A DNA stretch of 64,000 bases from Motacilla alba alba (taxonomy: Eukaryota; Chordata; Aves; Passeriformes; Motacillidae), in assembly GCF_015832195.1 (NCBI RefSeq), contig NC_052027.1:6630149-6694148 (forward strand), written 5' to 3'. The notes beneath the pieces were generated by a model, which saw nothing but the letters and a program-made list of their open reading frames with translations, had not been told where the DNA came from and made no database searches. This document shows, one piece after another, positions 38,301-50,300 of this stretch (position 1 is its first letter; the number at the start of each line of letters is the position of its first letter). Made by a program: the position numbers and the translations under genes.

Positions 38301-41300
38301 CTTTAGGCATCACCCACTGCCTTCATTTGGCTGACCTACACTTCCAATTTCCATCCCAGCTTCATTAGTTAAATACCTCTCTGTTCTTGCCTCATTTCTC
38401 ATAGTTCTTTTCTATTTAAGGCCGGTCTGAGGCTGAGATAAACCAATGATTCAATGTATAGTGAGCGCGAGCTGCTCCCTCCCTTGCTGCTGGTCATCCT
38501 GGATGACCTGGTGTTGGACCTGGGCTCTGGGGCTGCATGTGAGGATCTTGCACAAAGTCCTCGCTCCTTAATGAGAGCATTTAAAGCAGGAATATCCACC
38601 ACGGGCGAAGCTCGTCATGCAGAAGCAGCAATAACACTCTGATGGTGCCAAACTAGTAGGAAGACGATTAGAGCTGTTCCTGTTTCTGGAGGGGAGCCAA
38701 GGGGCTGTAGCCAGCATAGAGGCCTTCCAGCAGTTCGTGCTGAGGTGGTGAGGTTTTGGAAACAGGCTCAGATGAGTGCAGGACAGAGCAGGTCTTACCT
38801 GCGCCGTGCTGACTGTGCCCCCACCCACTGCTGGCAGAGGTGGGAAAGCTCAGTGACTCACCTGCTGAGGCTGCTTTCCAAAATCCACCAAGTATTATCA
38901 GCACAGATGGCTGTGGGACACAACATGCAGGCTTAGCATATCTCAGTACCTGCCAGAAATGGATGCAAAAGGGTCTCAAATTTGCTGGTATTTTGTTGGG
39001 CATTACAGCAGCTTGACTACTGAAGAGTTCATGTGTGGCCAGGCACAGCAGCTCCACGAAGGGAAGCCCCATGTGGTCCGGGTGAGGAGGAGAGAAGTTC
39101 TGTGTGTAAATTTTATAGGACCCTTCTGTGCTGAGAAGGGTCCTGTAAAAAGCAGAGGAGAAGCCAGTGGCATGAACCAAGTCTTGCTGCTGAGCTAGCA
39201 TGACACAGGCATACTCAGTAATGTGTCACTGATTTTTCAGTTGCATTAACGAGTAATTTGTAATAGATCACTCTTTCATAGTAACTGTAACAACCTTTCC
39301 CACTGAAGTTGACATTGGGGAACCACCAGAGCAGAGGAGTGCTGGCTGTGTCTTGAGCAAGCAGATGCCTGTTGCTGCCAGTTCAATGACTGTGATCTTG
39401 TTTCTGCATGACAATTAGCACCAGCCTGCTCTCCTAATGCCAGCCAGCTGCATGGGAAGTCACTCGTGAACCAATGGCACAAGCAGGAGACAGGCCTGTC
39501 ACCATGTTACTGTGTGCTTGGAAGGGGTGGTCAGGTTGAGGTTGCCATTGTTAGTGTGTTATCAGTGCCATGACCAGGGAGGAGACCTGGGGAAGGATGT
39601 GTTAGGTGTCTGGTACTGTGGCTAAAGCTTGACTTTGTAGTGTGGTCTTTCATTGGTGCAGGAAGGGGATGAGCTTTTGTTCCTGCTCCAGCTGTGATTC
39701 AAGGTGTGTTCACAGTGTTAAAATTGGCAATAGAATGGAATGAGACCAGTGATGGAAAATATCCTGCTCTCTCTTCTCCAGACCCTTTGTATGTGTTATG
39801 TTGTTACTTTATAGCAGTTCTGAGGCAGAAACTTTGAATTCCTTTTCCACAGGAATCAATGTTTGTACTCCTGTGAGTGGTCTGTGCTGAAATCCCAGAT
39901 CCTTTGCACTTGGATTGTTGGTCTAGAGCCCTTTAGTATTTTTGCTGTTTCTTTTGGACTCTGTCTTGCTTCCAACTGTGTCCCCTCTTTTTTGTTTTCA
40001 ACTCATTCACCCAGCAGAATTCTGCATTCTAGGTGTCTGGTTTCCAGGCAGGTCTTCAGGCGAATTCTGTACTGCTGAGTGTCACGTAAACTCAGGGTTG
40101 CAGGAGATCTGCAGGGAGGCTTTCTTAAGCCTTTACTTCCAGGTTGAGCAATCCTCGAGCTCTTTCAAGAGTCTGTTTAAGCTGTCAGCTTTGCTCTTGG
40201 CCTCAGGGTAAAACACTGACTTTGTTCGTTTCCTCAGAAAAATTTCTTATCTTAAAGAAGTGGATTGTAATTTTTAGTCAGATAGTAATTAATTCTGGTT
40301 TCCTCCCCTCCCAGAATAAAGAAGAGAATTACATCACAACTCCCATATGATAATGTAATTAATTCTATTTCTGCGTCCCTGTTGAGGTAACAGCACAGTA
40401 AGAGCCAGCTAGTATTTGGTCAGATGGGCCTGGGAGGTCAAGCATAAGCTTTTGCCATGCTGACCTGGGGGAGGGATCAGTCTCTAATGTTTGAGTTGTC
40501 TTGTGATGTTGGCAAGTGAAATAAGGTAATAGACTGACTTTGGTTAAAAATTATTGATCACTGTCAATGATAGAGATCCCATAATTAGTTTTTGCTTTAG
40601 ATTCCTCAGTGTGAGTTATAAGTAAAGTGTATGCTTTTTGTTGTTACTCTTAGTATTGAAAATGTATCAAGCATCCATCTGGTGCCCTAAAGGTGTAAGA
40701 CTTAAGATTGTGACTAAACAACTTGTTGTTGATTTGTTATTGTTCTGCAATTTAAACATGGTAAGTGGATAGAATTAAATTATTCTCCTGGAATCAAAAT
40801 GGACATACTTTTACCTCATCTGTGTGGACGTACACTGAGGGAGGACAGGTGGGAGAAGCAGGGAGGGATCACTTTGGTGCTTTCTGTCCGTTCCCTAAGG
40901 CATATATTACTGAAAATAAACAGGCTGACTGTTCTGTGACTTCTTTTCCCACATGCCTGTAATGTCATTATCAACATCCCTGTGGCAAATTGCTGGACAA
41001 TTTTTTGTTTTCTAATGGGATATTTTGTCTTATACTGACTGTCTGTACAAAGTTGTGGTGGCCTCAGTTATTCCTGTTGGCATAGTACCTCATAGGTGTC
41101 ACTAGACACTAGTGTGGGACACAGGTACCTGTGACTGTTGTACGTTGGAAGTTGCCTGAAGAGCATGTGTGGGAGTTCTGTAAGATGATCTTGAATCATT
41201 TTCTGCCACATGTTCAGCTCATGTGTTAGTATCTCCTTTCTTAAAGAGGAAATTTATTGTTTTGTTCATTAATCTGCTTTCTGTCTACTGTGCAAAATTG

Positions 41301-44300
41301 ATAGCTTTCACTTACAACTTTTTACCTTAGGCAGAAAAATAATCTTTTAGTCTGGAATGCATTCTGATATTCATCACCTGGAAAGAAAACATCTAGAGTA
41401 TGTGTGGTCCTTAGTGTTAGCATGGCATAAAGCAGAGAATGTTTTATTGCTAGGGGAAGCTGATTGCTGCTCACTGCAAGTCCATGGTTCTCAGCATTCT
41501 GGTTCAAGCAGTGATAAGAAAGGCCGGGTCACCCTGACAGACATCAGGGTTCACCATAACCTTGAGATTTGGCACCTCCAAGTCTCTATAGTCACAGACA
41601 CAGGATGCAGTAAGTGAATTGGGGTGAAACTGTTGGTTTTTGCATCAGTGATACTTCATGCCAGTCTGAACTGCTCATGGCTTTGTAGCTTTGCTTTCTA
41701 ATATTCTAATAGCCTTAATATTTTCACATATTGCAAACACAAATTCCAGGCTCTGGGCTTGACACATGGGACTGACTTCAGCAGGAGGGGCTCCTGGACA
41801 TGGACCTGGCTATAGCAGCAGCTCTGGTTCAGTCAAGGAGCTATCCAGAGGGAGCAGGATTAATCCTGCTCATAGGACTGATCATCTCAGTGTAGTATAG
41901 GGCAAGGCAGTGGCTGGTCCCCCATTATGTTTCAATCCCTGGCTATTGTCCGAGCAGAGTGTGAAGCTGCTGGCAGAGAAGGTGTGTTCAGCTCTGGGTT
42001 ATGCTGATCACAGCAGCACCCCACAGAAGCAGAGGTGAGAATTTGGCCCCATGCAAACGCATCTGAGATACATGTGTAGATGTATGGAAAGACAAAAGTA
42101 CAAAACATCTTGATATAGAGTTAGGACAGACCCAGGGCTAGAAAAATTCTTTGGTCTGGCTTCTTACCTGTTTGTGTCCTAAAGAGGAGCCAGTTTCCAT
42201 TCCATTTATTGGCAAGAAGAGCCTAAAAATGTGGTTCAGTTTCAGCCAGTCTGATCTCTGCATGAGGGCAAATCCATTTTGCCTCTCTCCTCTGTTTCCC
42301 AGGTGATGGCAGTCCCTGGGGCGGCTGCTGTTGTACCAACTACAGGCAGCAAATCCAGCCAGGCAGCTGGAGCTGGGGCTTGTGCTGAAGCTTTTGGCCA
42401 GGGTTTGCTCCTCTGAGTTGGGGGAGACAGGTCACACACTGACTGACTGCGTGAGGGGAGCGCAGCTGAATTTTGGTCTGTTTTATGGAGGCGTGCAATA
42501 ATTTACTATCTGTGCAACTGGATCAGAGCAGGGCTAGAAGTGATGCAGGCCAACTGCTGAGTGTCAAATTCTGTTAAAAATCCTAGGTCACACATTCAGA
42601 AAACTTGTGATAATTAGTCAGTTTGAAAGGATCATACTTTTTTTTCTAGCAGGGAGATGTTGTTAGCTCAAGAAAGAGAATTTTTCTTGCCCCCTTCTCT
42701 TGCTCTCTTTCTCTCTCTCTCTGTGTTTTACTTTTTTTTTTTTCACTGCTATGTGCAGCTCTTATGAACTTGGAGCTGAACTGGAATTGCTTGAATTGTT
42801 ACATGTCTTACTTAATTGTGCAAATTGCTTTCTATTCCAAGGACTAGTTAATGCAGCAATGGAAGGGATTAGGACTGTTGGGATAAGTGATCATTCCATC
42901 TTTTAATATTTGGCTTAGTATAACAATAGTTATTATGTCAAAAGCAGATCCTGACTCTGCCCTGTCACCCTTCCATGCAGGCAAAGTACTCACACAGGGC
43001 CTGAGTCTTTCCTGCCCTCTTTCTTGTGATAGATCCAAAGTACATTAACCAGCAGGAAACATCCATAAATCAACTGAATGGCTTCTGGGCTGAGGCTTCT
43101 TGCCCAAGCCAAAATAAATGGCATTAGTGAGAAGATGCCATCAGGAAGTGATATCCTTTCACAGGATTGGGTCTCCTTTTAAGTCCCACATTGCAAAGAA
43201 GAAACCAAACAGGAAAAAAATTAAGATAAACTACCAGGTCTGTATAAAGACAGGGAAAACAGCATAGATTGTCTTAGTAAAATGGACATTATTCTAGCCT
43301 TTACCTGCCTCTCAAATGAAGATGAACTGTTGAGTCAGTGCATGGGCTCGCTTGGTACTTGAATTATTGAACGGTAGTTTGCACGGTTTTAAAGGGTTTG
43401 TCTACTCACTGGAGTTTGGTTTTTCTACAAAGTAAAAGAAAAGTGTTTTGTTTCTTAAACCCATCCAGTTCCTACCATGTGTAAGTAGATGTGTTTCAGG
43501 TCATTGCAAAGAATGAGGGCTTGCCAAGAAAACCATTTTTCTTCCTGGTTTCTGTTACTATGTTAACACAATAGAAAAAAAAAGGGGAAATAAGGTGGGG
43601 AAATATCACACCCTTTTCTGATGTTATGTGTGGCAGTAGGAAGCTGGTGCTGCAAAATCACAGTTTTGTGTAATGTGAGAGATTTTCCCTTCTGCCTGAT
43701 GGAGCAGGGCAGCACAACCATTCAAAGAGAGCACTGCTGTTGTGGCCATTGTAGTGGAGCAGGATATCAACAGAATCAGGCACACAGAGTTCCTGGCAGT
43801 GCCTGTGTGCAGCTCCCATGAATGTGGTCAGGATTTTACAGATGGGTTGAGAGCAGTGCACAGCCATTAGCATTTAATTTTTTACAGGTGAGTGCACACT
43901 ATCTACATGCAAGAAAGATGGGTGAAGATAACAGTTGACTACTACCAAAGTCCAGGAGTGGCTTTCCATGCAGTGCATCCCCATCACTGGGGCCTGGTTT
44001 TCCAGTAACCAGGCTGACAAACACCCAATATGTGACCTGTTCAAATAGCACACTGCAAGTGTTGGAGTGACTTTGTGTGGAAATAATTCAGTTGTTTTGG
44101 AAGTGATGATGTGTCTGACTTCATTTGTGTGCTGAATGGGGAAAGAACACTGATACTGTACCAACACTTGGCAGCATTTGGTTAATGATTGGACTTGATG
44201 ATCTTAAGTATCTTTTCCAACCTAAATGATTCTGAGATTCTGTGACTCTGTGCCAGATCTCTGCAGAAAAAGGGAAGTTACTTTTCCTCTGTGCTGGGCA

Positions 44301-47300
44301 TACCTGGCTTTGTTGGGCTCTGTTTCCCCTGCATGATCAGGGGCAGGTCAGGACTCTCAGAACAAGATGTGAAATTTCTTGGGGTACTCTCTGGGGTTTG
44401 GGTGGTTTGTGGGGTTTTTTTTTTAGCGTGTGACACCAGCTGCAGGATTTCAGTGCAAGTCCAGTGAATATCAACTTCTTTTATACACCTATGTGATAGG
44501 TGTCTTTGCAATTCTCTCACTTCCCTCTGACTGGATGGTTGGAGAAGGCACCTGAGCCTCACGGTCCCACCTGGGGCCCTGCAGAGCTCTGCCTTCACTC
44601 TGCAGCCTTGTCTTCAGCCTCGCTCAAGCCCTGTTGAGCATCTCCCCATCCTTAACATCTTTTTCCTTGGGCACGTGCTCCTTTTGGAAGTTAGTTATTT
44701 AAAAGGGAAATTTGAGTGGCAGTCTGAGGGTGCAGAGAGGAGAGGAGAGAAGCTGGCTGAAGGGCTGGGGTTAGCACCTTCTCCTCAGTCTGGTCCTCTC
44801 CTCACCTTTAAGTTATTTGTATGCATAATTGGCTCCCCAAGCTGATTGGCACTGAATGAGTCAGGATAATGTCATGGTTGCCCACGAAGCAGTGCCAGCA
44901 TGAGAGCATAACCTTGCCAACACAAGGGCATTGATTAGAGCAGAGGAACTAGGGCAATCCAATTATAACCACAAATGCCATTGGCTTTCTCGAATTCTTA
45001 CTCAAATAACTGCAGACTCTCTGCTGTATTAAGGTGGTCTGGACTATACCGAGAGAGGGGAATTTAGAGGACTTAGGTAGTACAGAGTAAGCAGGATTTA
45101 ATTCTTAACTACTCTATTGCCTATTTACACATAGGGCAAAAGGATAGTATTTTTCATGTAGTAGAAGTTGGCTGATCCCCTTTGCCTGTCATGATACTGC
45201 AGAACATATTTCTTTATTTGGAAATTATTACAAATATTCCTAAAAGGAAACTATACAGGAAAAATAACTAAGAAGTTTCCTATCATTTCAATCTTGTTTG
45301 AGCATTGAATATTCCTTTGTTCCATAATATTATGCTTCCTCTAACCTACTCAATGGGTCAGATAAGGAAATGTGATATTTTTCACCACCATGACGAAATT
45401 AAACTAAAGCTACAAAGAGCATGAGGGTTGTAGCCTGGAGTCGTAGATGAGTAGTTCAGATCTGGCTTTATATTAAATGCAGAAGTGAACAGTCTTTCGT
45501 GGATGAATCACATTCAATTAGGTACTTCCTATGATGAACTGATTAAAAATTAAGTGGCATCAAATAAGCCTGATTTTGCTCTTACATTTAAATAATGCTA
45601 TAATTACATACTAATCAGATGGTAAATCTTAATTGTACACGTTCCATATGTTTTATATGCCTGTTCTCCCTCTTCACTTTGTCCTCTTTGTATCAGCATG
45701 GAGTATATTTTCAGACTGCTTTTATGTTTGGCCTAATTGAATATCAAAAGCAGTATATGTGAAACTTCCTGAATTCTATTCTTTCACCAGTGGCAGCTGT
45801 GCTATTAGATGACCTTTACCATTCCTGTAGCACAGAATAATAAAGGGAGGGGGGGAGCTGAAGCCCAGCCGTGTTATTGTTAGAGACAGAAATAAATCAT
45901 ATATAATTGCTTTGCTGTGAAGGCCAAATCCTGCCGTCCTTCATGCCTGAGTTAGAAATACAGGATTTGGACCTTTGTTTCCTGTGGTTTCCTGGCCACC
46001 TTGGACGTGCCCAGAATCCTCACGCTGCTGCTGCAGTGGCTAATTACCATTGCAGGGCTCCATCCCTCCTGCACAGACCAGGAGCTGGCTCTGCTGCAGG
46101 GAATGTCCACCTCTGAGTGCTACTGGCTTCCCCAAGATGGCTTTAAAAATGAAGCCTTAGATGTTGGATTACATGGTGGGCTTCCACAGAGTGCTTCTGT
46201 TTCAGTTCCCTGCTTGTTTGGAGCAAGCCCACACAACTTTGTTGAGGTAATAGGTATTTTGACTTAGCATACACGTGGTATTAATTTTATTCACTCCAGA
46301 ATGTACTGTATGTTTTTTCTGCCTTTTAACCATAGATCATGACCACAGTCACAAAAAGACCAAGCGGAAACACTGGAGGAGGCAGTGGGCAGAGAGCAGC
46401 ATATTGTCTGACGTGGAGATGTTGAAACACAGCCTGGAAGTGAATTCTTTTTCTGGGGACAGCAACAAGACGGGGACCATGAGTGAAAAGAAGAGCCACA
46501 AGCGAACGAAGCGGTTCTTGTCCTACCCACGTTTTGTGGAGGTGATGGTGGTGGCTGACAGCAGGATGGTCGCCTACCATGGAGCCAACCTACAGCACTA
46601 TGTCTTAACCCTGATGTCAATAGTGAGTGTTCAACCAGGGCGAGTAGATTCACCCACAAATCGTTTTCTAGTGGTCACAGAGCCCCTCTCTGCTGTGTTC
46701 ATATGCAGCGCCATCAGTTTGCCTTTCTTAGGCTTGGAAACAATGCTGGTGTTACATCAAAAATGGTAAAACGTGGCTGGAAAATGCTGGCTGGAGTCTT
46801 CTTTCCCAGATCCATCACGCTTCCTGATCCTTCTCACACCTCTCTCTTCCAGCTTTGTGAACATCACACACCATGAGCAATATCACTGGTTGTTTAGTTC
46901 GCATGCTGTACTCTTGTTTTTATTTAAGCCCATGTGAAATAACAGCTGAATTAAGAAGGTGCTTTGGGCACTGTGCCTTCCAGGGGACTGAGGCTAGTAG
47001 GTTATGCAATTGCCTGACTTCCCTTGCTGTCACAAGGAGAAGGAGCCTGTTGTCACCTTGATCCTTGGCATAGTTCTCAAGTTGGCTTTCCAGGCTGAGA
47101 ACAAGCACCTTAGTAGCTGCAGGTATGAGGATGCAGTAGTGCAGTTTCCAGAAGGCAGTTCTGTAGATGCAGAGTGACTGGCAGGGAGTATCCAACATAA
47201 TTGTGTCTCTGGAGGAATGTTCATCCTGTTTGAGGGTAGAAGTGCCGTGAATATGTGGTCTGAATCTGCCCATGTCAAAATCAGGTGCTTGGAAGAATAA

Positions 47301-50300
47301 GTTGCTTTTGACAGCCTTGTTTGGTGGTCTTTGTGTCTCCGAGAAAATGATCCTTTAATTTGGTGAAATGTATGCTAAAGCAAAAGGAAATATTGGGTTT
47401 CTGTGATACCAGCAGGGGTTTTTTTATTCTAAAATTGTGCTTTTGCCAGGAGGTCTCTCCGAGTAGCATCAGAGCACTGAGCAGGGCAGAAGAGCAGCCC
47501 AGGAGAAAAACGGTTGCAAAATGGAAAATATGTGTGTTGTCTTAATTGTTTGTTTCCTTGAATGTTAACAGTAATTCCAAATATTGCTTTTTGAAACAGG
47601 TGGCTTCTATCTACAAAGACCCAAGCATTGGAAATTTAATTAATATTGTTATTGTGAAATTGGTCGTGATACATAATGAGCAGGTAATGGAAATTATTTT
47701 CTTCACCTTCTGCTTGACAATGGCATTTGTAGTGAGCATTGTCATGAATAATTAAAATACCTGCTTTCTGTGTGTTGCTTATCAGGATGGCCCTGCAATA
47801 TCTTACAATGCCCAGACAACATTAAAAAACTTCTGCCAATGGCAGCAGTCCCAAAACCACCCAGAGGGAAGTCACCTTCGGCATGATACAGCTGTGCTTG
47901 TTACCAGGTGTGGTGAATATTCTCATGAAAACTGTAGCCAGTTGTGTGTCAGGGGCTGTAGGCATGTCATATATGGGAAATGTTCAGGTTTTGATGTGGA
48001 GTTGTGGGAGCACATGTCCACCATAACAAGAGATGATTTTGAGAGGTTCAAGGCTGTCTAAGGTCTGCCTATGGGTTTAGCATAAGATGAAAAACTGTGA
48101 CTGTGGTGGGGAGTTAGTTTGGACTCTGGATGATGTGGCAAACCAGCGTGAGAAGGTCCATTGAAGGACCAAGAGTTGTTTCTGCTGTTGTTACTGTGCT
48201 TGTACCTTAACTCACTGCTGCATTGAGAATTAATGTGTCAGGTCTGTTCTGCTTTCAGACAGGATATTTGTAGAGCGCACGACAAATGTGATACTCTGGG
48301 TAAGGGAAACCTTTTTTTTGTCTTTTAATAACTTTTTTTGTAGTGACAATGTTAGTTGCCTGTTCTGAACAGTGAGTGACATTTCTTTTTCTCTCATAAA
48401 CCTCTGTGTTCTCTCCTAGGTCTGGCAGAGCTGGGCACAGTCTGTGACCCATACAGGAGCTGTTCAATTAGTGAAGATAACGGACTGAGCACTGCTTTCA
48501 CGATAGCACATGAACTTGGCCATGTGTATGTTTTATGTAAATACATTTACATTTAAATAGCCCACTATTTTTGCTAACTAGGGCTTGCCTTCCCAGGCTG
48601 GGAACTGGTACTGCTGAGCCTAATTATTTGAGGGGAGATCAATATACTTGGCTAGAAGATGCGCCACTGAGGTAGATGAAACTGGGGTGCTCTGGAGCCT
48701 ACCTGAGAACAGCCAAACCAGCAGGGCCAGGTTTTGGGGAGAATGAATGACAAAGTACCACAAGCAGCACCTAAGAAATGACATCTTGACCAGGCTGTTG
48801 GAACTAGCCAGGGTTTTGGGCAGAGGTCCTTGGGGAGGACCAGGACAAAGGAAGCTGGCATATCTGAATGATCTTTTGGGACTGAAGTCTTCTCTGAGAG
48901 CAGGTCCTCAGCCTGCCACAGCTTGTCCCACAGCTCTGTGTGGTGCTGGTGAAGGCAGTGCAGCAACTATGTATGAAGGAGGAACTTACTCAGGGCATCT
49001 GGGAAGTGATGAAGGTGTAAAAGTGAGCTTGACTCAGCTCTTGAACTGTTTCATCATGGAAAATCTTCTGCTGCTGGGCATCCCCAGAAGAGATGCTGCC
49101 ATTCACCTCCTCCAGCAGAAATTTCTTTCAAATGATTTTTGCTTTTTCTCACTACTAAGTAGTCATGAGAAAAATCAGCTTAGATCACATAGTCCTTTAC
49201 CCCTGGCTACAACCTTTGGCAGCTGATTCAGTCCCAAAACACGCCTGCTTTGCAGTGGAGGTCTGTAGGTGTGGGATGGATGAGTACTTAGGAACAGATC
49301 TCTCATTGTTCTAAACTCTTGTTTTTCTTCATGGAGAGCTGGCTGAGACAGTCTATTTTTAACCACAGTAGTATTTGTTTAAATAAGACTTCCTGATAGA
49401 AAGTCCCCAAAGTTTTGGTGTTCCCCACACCTAACCTGTGCCTAATTCCTTTGCTAATGCTGCCTCAGAGCTGCTGGGGGGGTTAGCAGTACTCCCGAGC
49501 AGGAAATGCCTCTGTGCTCTTTTTTTCAGAGAGCAGAGTGAAAAGATGGTTTGTTGGAGGTAATCTTAATGGAATACAAACTCCCCAGCCTTGGAACACA
49601 GGATCACACCAGGTCACTTCCCCTTCCCCACATCAAACAGCGCAGCGCTTTAAGCCGCTCTCTCTCCATTAGTGAATTTACCACATTCTTCAAGGTGTCA
49701 TGTGCTGCAAACTTCATGTTGGTTTCTGCTGATACCAATGCTTGCTGGCATTTTGTAAACCTGCCACATAAAGTATAGGAGCCAAGTCTATCCCTGGTGC
49801 AACCCTGCTTAGGCAGCAGTGTGGCCCAGAGTATTCAACTGCATTAGAAAATACTTTGCATCCAACACGATATTTCCTGTGTGCGTGAGGGTCTGCAGTC
49901 AGTGGGCTCATGTCAATCATCTCCTTCAGAATTCTCTGAGACCAACTCCTGGATCTGTGGTCAGTTCCAGAGTATGTGCCATTTTTATGAAGGAGGGGCC
50001 AGACTTCAGCCTGTCTGCAGGATAGCAACAGTCAGCTGAAAAGGAAACTGCAGCTGGGTTTGCTTCTTACTCCAGGCTCCCTGGAGGACTTGTCTGGCTA
50101 AATATATGCAGTCATGGAATGGAGAGCTTAGCAGGGTGCTGCACAGCTTTTCCCAGATGAGTGCTAGAAACCCTGTTCATTAACACTTCTAAATTTATTA
50201 TGAATATGTGTGTATTAATACTTTTATTCTGTAATATCTGTCAGCAGCATATTTAGGGAAAATTCTTGGGTTTGCTTGCATTTAGTTCACACTGTTGCCC

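Larger units (their letters stand above)
34146..46335 (+). other. intron 3 (12.2 kb)
   Basis: The largest intron in the window, phase 1, from GTACTC to TTAACCATAG. It carries a solo LTR (37956-38312), a CT repeat (42703-42722) and a CR1 tail (44187-44252). No additional exon is supported. A CpG-retaining block at 38405-38645 and an AT-rich stretch with several ATTA motifs around 45540-45650 could be regulatory, but I cannot show it. The remainder shows nothing recognisable. Confidence 0.9.

Noticed and set aside
38668..39201. 177-codon minus-strand frame in intron 3
   Set aside because: No domain or residue pattern is recognised and no splice or promoter signal supports it. It is treated as chance.
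46001..46267. possible alternative first exon with a signal-peptide-like start
   Set aside because: The frame begins with TTG, not ATG, and there is no convincing donor that would join it in frame to exon 4.
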